The notes: generated by a model not told the origin, from the sequence alone. A stretch of 38,627 nucleotides of DNA from Prevotella pectinovora (GCF_000834015.1 NZ_JXQI01000086.1:1-38627); one strand, 5' to 3'; shown: positions 17,531-26,318, counted from the stretch's first letter. Translations and numbers: made by a program.

Positions 17531-18556
17531 TTATTTCCGCAACATCCTGCGCGACTTTTCCTTGGCAAAAGCCTGCATGTCCACAGCCACGTCGTCTTCG
17601 TCCACGATTTCCACTCCGGTCATGGTCTCTATCACGTCTTCCATTGAGACCACGCCACGCAGACAACCATATTCGTCAAGGATGATGGAGATGTGTTCGC
17701 GCTTCTCCAGCATCTTCTCCCATATCTGATACACCGAATCGTCTTCGCAGAAAGAAAGAATCGGGCGCATGAGGTCGGAGAGCCTTGTTTCGAACTTATC
17801 TTCCGACAACTCCTTCAACACCATGTCTTTCAGCACATAACCGATGATGTATTCCTTGTTCTTGTCGTATACCGGTATGCGAGAGAAATTCCATGTCTGC
17901 TGCTCGTAAAACTCCTTTATGGTCAGGTTCACGTTGGCCGTCTCCACCACGATGGAAGGTGTCATCACCTCCCTTGCCTTTACACTCGCCAGACGGATGC
18001 AGCTCTTTATTATCTTGCTTTCAGACTCGCAGAATATACCCTCCGTAGTTCCTACATCCACCATTGCCGACACTTCTTCGCGGCTCACCGAAGCCTGATG
18101 CTCCTTCGGGGTGAACACTTTTGTGATAAGCTCCGAGAGCAGCACCAGCGGATAGGTGATGAAGATGAGCACGCGGATGATCTTGGTCGACGGCATGGCG
18201 AGCGAACGCCAATATGAAGCTCCGATAGTCTTGGGGATGATTTCAGAGAACACAAGAATCAGGAGCGTAAGGATGGCGGAAATAACCCCGAAGTATTCCT
18301 CGCCGAAAAGCTTTATTGACTCCGCTCCCACACCTGCCGAACCGATGGTGTGGGCAATGGTGTTGAGCGAAAGAATAGCGCCTACGGGGCGGTCTACGTT
18401 ATTCTTGTATCGTTTCATCAAAGAGGCAGTCTTGTTGCCTTGGTTTTCCTTCATCGAGATGAACGACATAGGAGTGGACAGGAGTACCGCCTCGAGGACG
18501 GAACACAAAAAGGATAGTGCCAGAGCACCTGTAAAATATAAAATGATTAAGCCCAT
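17531..18556 (-). CDS. CNNM/CBS-domain membrane protein (hemolysin C/CorC-like)
   Basis: 341 residues. The N-terminal DUF21/CNNM domain (about 1-155) has four hydrophobic segments and the conserved SETAL-like SFLCSVLEAVLLSTP and FSEIIPKTIG. Two CBS motifs follow, at about residues 195-260 (REVMTPS...FSRIPVYD) and 265-325. The usual CorC_HlyC C-terminal domain is absent, so it belongs to the shorter group. Relatives export magnesium or cobalt. A -7-like TATCTTTG lies at 18665-18672 upstream. Confidence 0.85.
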   Translation of the reverse strand: MGLIILYFTGALALSFLCSVLEAVLLSTPMSFISMKENQGNKTASLMKRYKNNVDRPVGAILSLNTIAHTIGSAGVGAESIKLFGEEYFGVISAILTLLILVFSEIIPKTIGASYWRSLAMPSTKIIRVLIFITYPLVLLSELITKVFTPKEHQASVSREEVSAMVDVGTTEGIFCESESKIIKSCIRLASVKAREVMTPSIVVETANVNLTIKEFYEQQTWNFSRIPVYDKNKEYIIGYVLKDMVLKELSEDKFETRLSDLMRPILSFCEDDSVYQIWEKMLEKREHISIILDEYGCLRGVVSMEDVIETMTGVEIVDEDDVAVDMQAFAKEKSRRMLRK

Positions 18557-18793
18557 TAATAAAAATGATATGTTAATAATAAGTTGTCTGTAAGTGGGGG
18601 ATAGACAACTTACTACAAACGAAGGGCCTTATGATGTATGTGTAATCGGTATGTCATTTGCGACACAAAGATATCTGTTTAGTGATAATCATGACGTTCG
18701 GAGGCTAAAACATTGCGAATATTTAACTAAAAGGCTCCGGCTTTTATAAAGTCTTTACTATCTCACTTCTAATACGACTCTATTGGAAGTCTA

Positions 18794-18845
18794 CTTGATA
18801 AATTCTCCACGTCCATCCTTGCCATTTCCGCAGCCAGAGTATCTG
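18794..18845 (-). pseudogene. remnant of a second yaaA copy
   Basis: On the minus strand this reads DTLAAEMARMDVENLS, nearly identical to residues DTLAAEMARMGVEDLA of the intact YaaA encoded at 20192-20956. DNA identity is high across about 45 bases (CATCCTTGCCAT and CCGCAGCCAGAGT are shared). It lies directly downstream of ogt, mirroring the ogt remnant found directly upstream of the intact yaaA. I infer a duplicated ogt-yaaA pair. A promoter-like TACCTTTG lies at about 18860 upstream. The rest of 18557-18879 holds no gene that I can support. Confidence 0.75.
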
Positions 18846-18879
18846 TTTTTTTTTGTATTCGCAAAGGTAACATAATTAT

Positions 18880-19401
18880 TTATATTTGCGTCTCTATTCC
18901 GAGCAACACTCTCTTAGCCTCCAATCCTCCCGCATAGCCTGTCAGTGAATGGTCGCTGCCTATTACGCGGTGGCAAGGGATTAGGATGCTGATGCCGTTT
19001 GCGCCGATGGCTCCTGCTACGGCTCTCACGACTTTGGGCTTGCCGATGCATTGGGCTATATCCTTATAACTCTTTGTCGCTCCGTACGGAATGTCGAGCA
19101 AAGCGTTCCACACTTCATGCTGAAAATCAGTACCCGCCAGGCGTAACTGTATGTCGAAAGCCTTGCGCTTGCCGGCAAAGTATTCGTCGAGTTGTCTTTT
19201 GGTCTCTTCCAAGACAGAGGTTGTCTCAGTCTTGAAAGAAGTCTTCATGTTCCTTGTAAGTCTGAGCATGTTGCGCTCTGCAAAAGGGTTGTCGCTCCAA
19301 TCGCAAAGACATAGTCTGTCAGCGAAAGAAGCCAAGACCAGTCGGCCGCATGGCGAGTCGTAATACTGGATGCATATCCTTACTTCTCCCATGCTTATCA
19401 T
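18880..19401 (-). CDS. ogt: methylated-DNA-[protein]-cysteine S-methyltransferase
   Basis: 173 residues. The alkyl-acceptor cysteine is C143 in IPCHR, followed by the conserved GYAGGLEAKRVLLGIE. The helix-turn-helix with IPYGATKSYKDIAQCIGKPKVVRAV precedes it. The protein repairs O6-alkylguanine in one irreversible transfer. Its ATG overlaps the TGA of the PepSY-like gene by ATGA, so translation is probably coupled; an internal Met at residue 4 is an alternative start. A degenerate second copy of the C-terminal region is at 21117-21199. Confidence 0.93.
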   Translation of the reverse strand: MISMGEVRICIQYYDSPCGRLVLASFADRLCLCDWSDNPFAERNMLRLTRNMKTSFKTETTSVLEETKRQLDEYFAGKRKAFDIQLRLAGTDFQHEVWNALLDIPYGATKSYKDIAQCIGKPKVVRAVAGAIGANGISILIPCHRVIGSDHSLTGYAGGLEAKRVLLGIETQI

Positions 19402-19844
19402 TCAATATCTATCAGTTGGAAGTGCTTGTTGAAGGTCAGGTCCAGTCCGTTCGTCAGTTCCACTTCGTATTCCTTCCTGTTTATTTCAATCTTTCTCACT
19501 GATTGTCCTTCATAATTCTCCTTCAGGTAGTTATTTATGGCTTGCGGAATCAGCTGATCGGGCACAATGCCTTGCTTGCAGTCAATCTCAGTGAGATTGC
19601 CCCTCTTGTCGAACTCCAGCTTCGTGCCATTCTTCAGAACAACGTCATAGCTCCTGCTGACAACGCCAGACTCAATCGTTGCAAGCATCACCTTCTGACC
19701 ATTGAAATGATTATTGAGCAAGGTCTGGGCCTTGGCTGGAAGTGCATTTACAGAGATAGGCTTTCCGTTGCCTGCATTCGCCGCCATGTTGCATGACATC
19801 ATACAACAAATGGCGATCATCAATACTCTTATCATTCTTTTCAT
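19398..19844 (-). CDS. secreted PepSY-like (DUF2874-type) protein
   Basis: 148 residues: signal peptide (MKRMIRVLMIAICCMMSCNM) followed by two similar beta-alpha-beta repeats, YDVVLKNGTKLEFDKRGNLTEIDC and YEVELTNGLDLTFNKHFQLIDIE. These are the periplasmic PepSY-like units common in Bacteroidota. The function of the family is unknown; inhibitor or metal-related roles have been suggested for PepSY proteins. The ATG at 19844 is chosen because the upstream extension is not signal-like. MSC could be a lipobox cysteine, but the preceding residues fit poorly. Confidence 0.82.
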   Translation of the reverse strand: MKRMIRVLMIAICCMMSCNMAANAGNGKPISVNALPAKAQTLLNNHFNGQKVMLATIESGVVSRSYDVVLKNGTKLEFDKRGNLTEIDCKQGIVPDQLIPQAINNYLKENYEGQSVRKIEINRKEYEVELTNGLDLTFNKHFQLIDIE

Positions 19845-19899
19845 AAGCAAAAAAATTAGATAATTAGATAATAAATTAATACCCAAGTTGTGATGAGTG

Positions 19900-20092
19900 T
19901 TTAACCCAAAACGGCCATTAGGCCGTTATAAAATTAGTTAATGACTGCTTGCAGTCTTTTGCTTTTTATAAGGTGTCTTTTGCTCGTTTTTAATTCGCAA
20001 TAGCTCGCTATTACTCATTAAAAGCCAAACAAAATCCACTCTTCTAAAAAAACAAAATCCAGGCAAGCCCTAACGACCGATTTGGGTTTAAT
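19900..20092 (+). repeat. R1 interspersed element, copy 2 (complete)
   Basis: 193 bp with inverted ends: TTTAACCCAAAACGGCCATT on the left and ACGACCGATTTGGGTTTAA on the right. Inside are ACTGCTTGCAGTCTTTTG, the AATAGCTCGCTATT hairpin and CAAACAAAATCCACTC. It fills most of the gap 19845-20191 between the PepSY-like gene and yaaA. No coding frame. Confidence 0.8.
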
Positions 20093-20191
20093 CATCTATG
20101 AATTAGACGCAGATTATGCCTGAAGGTCTGATACCGTAGAAACAACTATATTCATCGTTATGCAGTACAGGGCGTTCTGCCATAATCTTCT

Positions 20192-20956
20192 TTACCGGAT
20201 ATTTTCTCTTACGAAATGCGGATTGTTTGCGTCGCCTGATTGCGGAGCGTATTCAAAGCCTTCGTAGCTGAAAGCGGAGAGTTCTTCGGGAGTGACGATG
20301 CTGTTGTTCAGAATGAAGCGTAGCATTGCTCCACGGCACGACTTGGCCCATACTGCCTGCATCTTCAGCCTGCCGTCTTTCTGCCGTACATAGAAGAGGG
20401 GGTGAACGACCGTCACTTCCTTGCAGACTCTCTTCCAGTCGAACAGATGCTCGTATTCCTCGGTGGAGAGATGCAGGAGGATGCCGTCGTCAGCCTTCAC
20501 GCTGTCTATTAGCACATCTGTCAGTCGGTCTTTCCAGAACTGATTGATGGGCTTGTCGTTTGTGGCTTCGAGCGTTACACAATGTTCCATGCGATAGGGC
20601 ACTATGCCGTCCATAGGGCGCAGCAGACCATAGAGAAAACACGTTATCCAAAGATGCTTCTGGGCATACTCCAAAGCCTCGTCGCTCAATGTACAGGCAC
20701 ACAGATGCTTGTATGCCTGACCATTGTAGGCAAGCAGGGCAGGCATCTTTTCGGCTGCCATAAAGTCTTGATAGCGTCTCCAGTTCTCTGCAGCTATCTT
20801 CCGGCTGCAATCCAGCTGCCGGGCCAAATCCTCTACGCCCATCCTTGCCATCTCCGCAGCCAGAGTGTCGGCTACGGTCTGGAAGAGTGGGGTGGAGACC
20901 GGCTTCCTGTCCGTCTTGTCGAACATTATCTTGGCGTTTGCTAATAATATCTGCAT
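20192..20956 (-). CDS. yaaA: peroxide stress protein YaaA (UPF0246)
   Basis: 254 residues covering the whole YaaA/DUF328 family. It begins with MQILLANAKIM and has the conserved ALLAYNGQAYKHL, FLYGLLRPMDGIVPYRME and FWKDRLTD segments. In E. coli YaaA lowers intracellular free iron and protects DNA during peroxide stress, and it has a DNA-binding fold. Here the gene has its own promoter (21025-21056). An ogt fragment directly upstream and a yaaA fragment beside the intact ogt (18794-18845) show that the two genes were once a duplicated pair. Confidence 0.92.
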   Translation of the reverse strand: MQILLANAKIMFDKTDRKPVSTPLFQTVADTLAAEMARMGVEDLARQLDCSRKIAAENWRRYQDFMAAEKMPALLAYNGQAYKHLCACTLSDEALEYAQKHLWITCFLYGLLRPMDGIVPYRMEHCVTLEATNDKPINQFWKDRLTDVLIDSVKADDGILLHLSTEEYEHLFDWKRVCKEVTVVHPLFYVRQKDGRLKMQAVWAKSCRGAMLRFILNNSIVTPEELSAFSYEGFEYAPQSGDANNPHFVRENIR

Positions 20957-21024
20957 GTTGCCTTATAATTATGATATAATCAGAAACCTTTCTGTTTGAG
21001 TTCGTTGTTTTTCTCTCTGTAATG

Positions 21025-21056
21025 CAAAATTACGATTTTTATATTGATACTGCAAC
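21025..21056 (-). promoter_or_regulatory. Bacteroidota-type promoter for yaaA
   Basis: Minus strand: GTTG (21053-21056), 20 bases, TAATTTTG (21025-21032), 68 bases before the ATG at 20956. Confidence 0.7.
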
Positions 21057-21116
21057 AATTTTATGCAAGCAAATTTCTCTCTCCTCTCGCTTAATCGGAT
21101 TTTTTTGTATATGTAA

Positions 21117-21199
21117 CCTCTCTTTGCCTCCAATCCTCCCGCATAGCCTGTCAGGGAATGGTCGCTGCCTTCGGTGCGGTGGCAAGGGATGGGTATGTT
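21117..21199 (-). pseudogene. remnant of a second ogt copy (C-terminal region)
   Basis: On the minus strand this reads IPIPCHRTEGSDHSLTGYAG followed by GLEAKR, against ILIPCHRVIGSDHSLTGYAG and GLEAKR in the intact Ogt. The acceptor Cys is preserved, but everything upstream is lost and the frame runs into GYIYKKI instead of the normal end. The 5' edge is next to an R2 end fragment at 21206-21256, so that element may mark the break. Upstream of intact yaaA. Confidence 0.85.
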
Positions 21200-21205
21200 T
21201 TACCA

Positions 21206-21256
21206 GAATCGGTCATTAAGATTAAGTGTGCACTAAATGAATTCCGCCAACGGGTA
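21206..21256 (-). repeat. R2 element end fragment
   Basis: 51 bases: AATCGGTCATTAAG, AAGTGTGCACTAAATG and ATTCCGCCAACGGGTA. These match the reverse complement of the left end of the complete R2 (8634-8690). It directly follows the truncated ogt remnant. The rest of the space up to 21381 holds only a 16-codon frame, MNIRLGQQLFEVIDID (minus strand, 21320-21370), preceded by AAGGAAAAAGG. It could be a tiny gene or a remnant. Confidence 0.7.
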
Positions 21257-21381
21257 GACCTTCTTGAAGTTCTACGATTGAGAAAGGCTTCTCTTCAGAC
21301 TGTATAGTTTGAAAACTTGTCAGTCAATATCGATTACCTCGAAAAGCTGTTGCCCCAACCTGATATTCATCCTTTTTCCTT

Positions 21382-22155
21382 TCAAGCATCCTGCCCCCTT
21401 TCTCCGGGATGCACGAACTGCCCATGCTTCATGGTGTGTCTGCCATATTGTATGGCAAAACGGGGGCAGTGGTGCAGGCATCTGAGACACAGCGTGCATT
21501 TCTCTTTCGTCCATACAGGATAGCCGTCCTTGCATTCTATGGCTTGTTCCGGACATTGGCTGGCGCATTTCCCGCAACCTACACATCTGTCGTTCATCAC
21601 ATGGAAATTCTTCGTCTTGCGCTGCTTCCCGTAGGTGAGATAATACCAATGGGCAAACCAATGCGGAAAACGCAGACAATCAAAGTTGCCAGCCTTGCGT
21701 GCTGCAGCCCTTGCCGTGGTCTTGGCAATGCTCTTTTCGGCTTCTTCCGTTTTTCGCAGGCATTTCTCGTGGTCCGACACATCGAATATCGGAGTCCATA
21801 CATCCACCATTCTCACATTATACTTCGCATCCAGCCGCAGCCCCTTCTTCTTGAGCAATTCCTGCATCATATAATGAGCCTGCCCGGTAGTGGTGCCGAA
21901 TGTGAGCACATGATAGATGAAGTTGTGATGGAGCCCCGTGAGAGTCAGTTTGTTGACAAACCTCACGACGATGTCGGGCAGCCCCCAGAAATACACGGGG
22001 GTGACAAATCCCACACGTTCATCCTCGCTTAAGGAAAACGAACATTCGTCCTTGCTCATGCAGTCTGTTATCGAAATGCAGCTTTCGCCGGTTGCCTGTG
22101 CCAGCCGTTGCGCCACATGCTTGCTGTTGCCTGTACCTGAAAAATAAAATACCAT
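21382..22155 (-). CDS. EFR1-family flavodoxin-ferredoxin, second copy
   Basis: 257 residues from the ATG at 22155, where the FMN loop begins at once (MVFYFSGTGNSKHVA). The C-terminal domain has two cysteine clusters: CVGCGKCASQCP and CTLCLRCLHHCP, giving two [4Fe-4S] sites. The overall plan matches the protein at 3694-4452, but the N-terminal halves differ in length and detail, so these are paralogues rather than recent copies. An upstream extension to 22209 is unlikely because the flavodoxin strand should be N-terminal. Electron partners unknown. Confidence 0.88.
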   Translation of the reverse strand: MVFYFSGTGNSKHVAQRLAQATGESCISITDCMSKDECSFSLSEDERVGFVTPVYFWGLPDIVVRFVNKLTLTGLHHNFIYHVLTFGTTTGQAHYMMQELLKKKGLRLDAKYNVRMVDVWTPIFDVSDHEKCLRKTEEAEKSIAKTTARAAARKAGNFDCLRFPHWFAHWYYLTYGKQRKTKNFHVMNDRCVGCGKCASQCPEQAIECKDGYPVWTKEKCTLCLRCLHHCPRFAIQYGRHTMKHGQFVHPGERGQDA

Positions 22156-22337
22156 TATTGTCTTGATTTCATTTGAATTCCAAAGATACTGCTTTTTATT
22201 GGAACACAAAAATAAAGGCTGGTTTTGTCATGTTTTATATCGGTATTATCTGGCGGCATAAATTCAAAAGAGTCGAAATCGCCGTAGCAGCCGGATAGAT
22301 ATACCGAGATGTCGTGCTCTGTCTGCACGCTTCCAAA

Positions 22338-22733
22338 TCAGCCCTTTATCTTTATCACCACTTCCTCATCTGCTGGCAGCCACTTCACACATCCCAGCTC
22401 GTCGCGCGTGAGCCACTTGGCTGCCTCGTGTTCGAGGAGAGTGAGGTTGCCGCTCTTGACCTTGCAGAGGTAGCAATGCATGGTTAGGTGGAAGTTGGGG
22501 TAGTCGTAGCAGACTGTGGTGAGGAGGCTTTCCACTGAGATATCCGTTGCCAGCTCCTCTCGTATCTCTCTTTGCAGGGCAGCTTCGGGCGTTTCGCCAG
22601 GCTCCATCTTTCCGCCCGGAAACTCCCACCAGTCCTTCCATTCGCCATATCCTCTTTGTGTGGCAAATATGCGGTTGCCGTCGCAGATAACGGCGGCAAC
22701 CACTTCTATATGTTTTCTTTCTCCTGTGTTCAT
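22338..22733 (-). CDS. MutT-type NUDIX (deoxy)nucleotide pyrophosphohydrolase
   Basis: 131 residues. The Nudix box is at about residues 41-63 (GKMEPGE...LQREIREELATDI), with Ala in place of the usual last Gly. Size and N-terminal IEVVAAVICDGNRIFATQRG match MutT/(d)CTP or 8-oxo-dGTP diphosphatases that clean damaged or excess nucleotides. The ATG lies 2 bases after the stop of the helicase gene, so it is cotranslated with it. The pairing with a helicase suggests a joint role in DNA repair or defence; this is inference. Confidence 0.88.
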   Translation of the reverse strand: MNTGERKHIEVVAAVICDGNRIFATQRGYGEWKDWWEFPGGKMEPGETPEAALQREIREELATDISVESLLTTVCYDYPNFHLTMHCYLCKVKSGNLTLLEHEAAKWLTRDELGCVKWLPADEEVVIKIKG

Positions 22734-22735
22734 AA

Positions 22736-25700
22736 TTATCCAATAGCTTTATATTGACTTGCAAAGGCGTAGGTGGCTTCCGACATTGGCGTGTTCAGAT
22801 GCCACACTATCTGCATCGGCTTTGAGCCCTCTATGCTCTTCATCGTGACCTGTCCGAGATAGGTGAACCCCATACGGCAACCGTAGTCGGGATGCTCCAC
22901 CTGCTGACGCACGAAGAGGAGCATGTTGTTCTCGCCATTACGATAAGCCTCTGCCTCACGACTGCCCTCGCGCACTCGGTTTTGCGTCTCCCAATGGAAG
23001 AATTCACGGTTCTGGGCGTAGTCCTTATATGCAGTCATCGAACCCTCCTCGCGTTTCTTTATGATGTCTACGTACATCGCCTCAAGTTTGATGTCCTTCA
23101 AACGCTCGACGCCTTCGCGCGACGGAGATTTGCGCTCTATGGTGGAAAGTCCGAGCGCAGCCTGTATCTGTGCTTTGGAGTAGACGCCATGCAGACGAAG
23201 CGGATTCCATTCCTTGTAGACCGAATTGTCGGCTTTCTCTGGTGCCGAACATCTGTCTCGCAGATAATCCACAACCTCACGCAACTCCTGTATGAACAGT
23301 TGGTCGGAGGCTAAATCGCGGAACATCTCCTCGATGCTGGCGTAAGTGCCCGCCTTGTCGTAAAGGTCGTAATAAAGCATCACGGCACAACGCTTCTGCT
23401 GTTCGGAGAAAGAACGGGTGTCGCAACGGAAACCGCTCTCCACGAACCGTAGCAGTTGGGTGAAGTAAGAGAACGAGTCGGTAGCGAGCCATTTCTTTGT
23501 GACGGCAAACTTTATTTGTGCAGAGTGTACCGATACCTTACTCTGGACGCCAGCCATCTGGCACATCTCGCCCCACGTAAGGCTGCCGTATATCTTGTGG
23601 AAAGGAATGTGGCTGTAAGCCAAGAAACCCTTAAGTGAGAACGAGCCGTTGCATACTTTGTGGTAGGCGGCTATCTCCTTGACGATTCTGCTTCGGTTGA
23701 GGCTGCGCAGATAGCCGTCGATGTTGGCAAGGATTTCCTCTTTTGCCTTTTCTTCCAATACTATCTTGCAGCCGAAGGGCGCATTGGTAAAGCCACCCTC
23801 AATCTCTTCCCTGATGTTGCGCGAATGGCGGCCTATGAGAGCCTCAAAGCGGTCCTTATAACTGAACTCGGCACGCGAATGACCTACAAAGTCGAGTACG
23901 GTAAGATGGTCCTTGCCCTTGTGCAGACGGAGTCCTCGGCCAAACTGCTGGAGGAAGACCGTGGCACTTTCGGTAGGACGAAGGAACAGAATGGTGTCGA
24001 CCTCAGGAATATCCACACCCTCGTTGAAGAGGTCTACAACGAAGAGGTAGTTGATTTTGCCTGTCTGAAGCTGCTTCTTGACGAGGGCCCGATGGTGGTT
24101 GTCGTCGTCACTCGTAAGCACATCCGTATGCAGTCCGGCAAGCGTGAACTTGGCGTTCATGAACCGTGCGTGTTCCTTGTCTACACAGAAGCAAAGTGCC
24201 CGGACTTTGTTGAGTCGGCTGTTTCCAATATACTCCTGCATCTTCTTCAGGATGAGACCTGTACGGAAATCGTTCCGGGTGTAGACACGCGACAGCTCGG
24301 AGATGTCGTAGCCGTGGCCGCTCCATTTCACTTCCGTCAAATCCACATTATCCGGGATGCCATAATAATGGAACGGAGCGAGCAATCCGGCATTCAGGGC
24401 AGCTGGAAGACGTATTTCGGCAGAGATATGTCCGTCGAAGAAAACCGTGATATCCTCCTGTTCGTTTGTACGTTCGGGCGTTGCTGTAAGACCAAGCAGA
24501 ATGTGGGGCTTGAAGTAAGTAATCAGTTTGACGTAGGTTGGAGCCACGATGTGATGAACCTCGTCTACAACCATATAGTCGTAGAAGTCCTCAGTAAGCT
24601 GCAGACTGTCCAGTCGGTTGCGCAATGTGTCCTTGCTTGCAAAGACATGCTGATAGCTTGATGGCTCGTTGTTACCGTCCCATACGCTACCGAAGTTAGG
24701 GTCTTCGAGCACTATGCGGAAGGTGAGCATGGCCTGGCGAAGGATTTCCTGACGGTGGGCTATGAAGAGAAAACGGCAGTCGGGATGAGCCTCGCGGTAG
24801 CGTTTGAAGTCGAAAGCGGCAATAACGGTCTTTCCCGTGCCCGTGGCTGCTACCACAAGGTTGCGGAAATGGCCGTGCACATTTCGCTCCACATCCAGCT
24901 TCTCCAATATCTCCTGCTGATAGTCTTTGGCACGCATGAGGTCGAGAGCCGAGAAATCAAGCAAAGGCGTTTCCCAATCGGCTCCCAATGCCTTCTTCAA
25001 CCGTTCGTCGCTAACGCCGGGAATGAAGTTCTCGAATGTAGAGTCGCACCAATATGCCTCAAACGAATTGCGCACCTCGTAGATAACCTGTGGCAGCTCA
25101 AACTGAGTGGCCTTGAAATTCCATTCCTTGCCATCCTTCAAGGCGTAAAGCGAGAGATTGCTTGAACCGATATAAGCCGTGTGGAAACCGGAGTTGCGAA
25201 GGAAAATATAGGATTTGGCATGCAGGCGGTCTTGCGTTCCGTCATACGAAATCTTAATCTCCGTGTTAGGCAAGGAAGCCAATCGTGCAATGGCGTCGTA
25301 ATCCGTAGCACCTGTATAGGTGGTTGTGATGACGCGCAGTTTCTTACCCTCGCCTGTGAACTTACGCAAGCTGTTCCAGAGCAGATTAAGTCCGCTTGTC
25401 TTGATAAACGACACCACCCACCATATCTCGTCGGCACAGAGAATCTCGCGGTTAAGCTCGCTCTCCATGTCGGCTGGACCTCTGCCTCCGAAGAACAAGG
25501 CGCTTCGGCTGAGGGAGGTTATAGGGGTGATGGCTTTCAGGTGTTGCTCTATGTCTGGATATTCGCAGTTTGTGCGGTCTACAACAGCTGTCAGGATGCT
25601 TTTCTGAGCGTCAATAAGTTCGAGCTCCGTGTCCTCCACGTTGAATTCCTTGCCTAATGTCTTGATAACGGAATTAATAAAATCAGTATATTTGTCTGCA

Positions 25701-25939
25701 TCCTGATCGTCGGGTGTACCAGAAAACGTCCCCTCGATAAGGTGCTGCAGATACTTGCTGAGAATATTCACAGCATCATCCTTCGAAATCAGCTTCTTGC
25801 CTATATAGAATCGCCCGGTGTCCACCTCGTTCAATTTCTGTTTGAAGAGGCGGTTGATAATCTGTTCGTAAACGCCGGTATGGATATTCGTGTCTTGCAT
25901 AAATGAAAAGATTGAGAGTTGTGATTTTTTCTTATTCAT
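22736..25939 (-). CDS. PLD-domain superfamily 2 helicase with DUF3427
   Basis: 1067 residues. A phospholipase D-like nuclease domain is at about 140-300, with one H240-x-K242 motif plus GSSNLS at 258-263. The helicase core follows: Walker A ATGTGKT at 365-371, DEVH at 459-462, TATPERT at 485-491 and FGRGLRLH near 660. The C-terminal third resembles DUF3427 with a PLD-like sheet at the end (FFHWETQNRVREGS...YLGQV). Only one HKD motif means the nuclease may act as a dimer. The promoter at 25947-25978 leaves almost no leader before the ATG at 25939, so the Met at 25900 (MQDTNIHTGVYEQ) may be the true start. The NUDIX gene follows after 2 bases. Confidence 0.85.
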   Translation of the reverse strand: MNKKKSQLSIFSFMQDTNIHTGVYEQIINRLFKQKLNEVDTGRFYIGKKLISKDDAVNILSKYLQHLIEGTFSGTPDDQDADKYTDFINSVIKTLGKEFNVEDTELELIDAQKSILTAVVDRTNCEYPDIEQHLKAITPITSLSRSALFFGGRGPADMESELNREILCADEIWWVVSFIKTSGLNLLWNSLRKFTGEGKKLRVITTTYTGATDYDAIARLASLPNTEIKISYDGTQDRLHAKSYIFLRNSGFHTAYIGSSNLSLYALKDGKEWNFKATQFELPQVIYEVRNSFEAYWCDSTFENFIPGVSDERLKKALGADWETPLLDFSALDLMRAKDYQQEILEKLDVERNVHGHFRNLVVAATGTGKTVIAAFDFKRYREAHPDCRFLFIAHRQEILRQAMLTFRIVLEDPNFGSVWDGNNEPSSYQHVFASKDTLRNRLDSLQLTEDFYDYMVVDEVHHIVAPTYVKLITYFKPHILLGLTATPERTNEQEDITVFFDGHISAEIRLPAALNAGLLAPFHYYGIPDNVDLTEVKWSGHGYDISELSRVYTRNDFRTGLILKKMQEYIGNSRLNKVRALCFCVDKEHARFMNAKFTLAGLHTDVLTSDDDNHHRALVKKQLQTGKINYLFVVDLFNEGVDIPEVDTILFLRPTESATVFLQQFGRGLRLHKGKDHLTVLDFVGHSRAEFSYKDRFEALIGRHSRNIREEIEGGFTNAPFGCKIVLEEKAKEEILANIDGYLRSLNRSRIVKEIAAYHKVCNGSFSLKGFLAYSHIPFHKIYGSLTWGEMCQMAGVQSKVSVHSAQIKFAVTKKWLATDSFSYFTQLLRFVESGFRCDTRSFSEQQKRCAVMLYYDLYDKAGTYASIEEMFRDLASDQLFIQELREVVDYLRDRCSAPEKADNSVYKEWNPLRLHGVYSKAQIQAALGLSTIERKSPSREGVERLKDIKLEAMYVDIIKKREEGSMTAYKDYAQNREFFHWETQNRVREGSREAEAYRNGENNMLLFVRQQVEHPDYGCRMGFTYLGQVTMKSIEGSKPMQIVWHLNTPMSEATYAFASQYKAIG

Positions 25940-25946
25940 CCTTATG

Positions 25947-25978
25947 CAAAGATACAGTATTATTTGTTATGCCACAAA
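25947..25978 (-). promoter_or_regulatory. Bacteroidota-type promoter for the helicase-NUDIX pair
   Basis: Minus strand: TTTG (25975-25978), 20 bases, TATCTTTG (25947-25954). The -7 box ends only 7 bases from the ATG at 25939, which favours the internal ATG at 25900 or near-leaderless translation. Confidence 0.75.
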
Positions 25979-26002
25979 TCGAGATGAAACAAATAATACT
26001 GA

Positions 26003-26318
26003 CATATATTCTTCTACAATAAGTTGGTATTTGCTATCTTCTTGTTGGGAAACATCCACTATGACGCTTGGATGACCTTGTTCTTGAAGCGAAGAAAGGT
26101 GCTCGACTACGAGTTGTTTTAGCAGCAAGCCATAAACAATAACAAGACCTATGAGTTTATCTCTTTCATGCAGGAAATCAAGTTGCAGGATTGTGAGTCA
26201 AAGTCTTTTTCCTTCCCCCAAAAAAACAACGCTTTTGCCCTGTTTTTGCAAAAGTATTTAGTTAGCCCATGCAATAATCCACCCTTTTGCGTATTTATGT
26301 AAATAAAAAAGCTGAAAA
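26003..26318 (+). pseudogene. unrecognised coding remnant with an in-frame stop
   Basis: One plus-strand frame runs from 26003 to 26318 with a single TAG at 26120-26122. The part before reads GNIHYDAWMTLFLKRRKVLD, then YELF-stop, and the part after reads NNNKTYEFISFMQEIKLQDC and continues to a TAA. The composition looks protein-like rather than random, and no start codon precedes it. I do not recognise the family. It fills the gap between the helicase promoter and the serpin. It could equally be chance reading through noncoding DNA. Confidence 0.3.
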
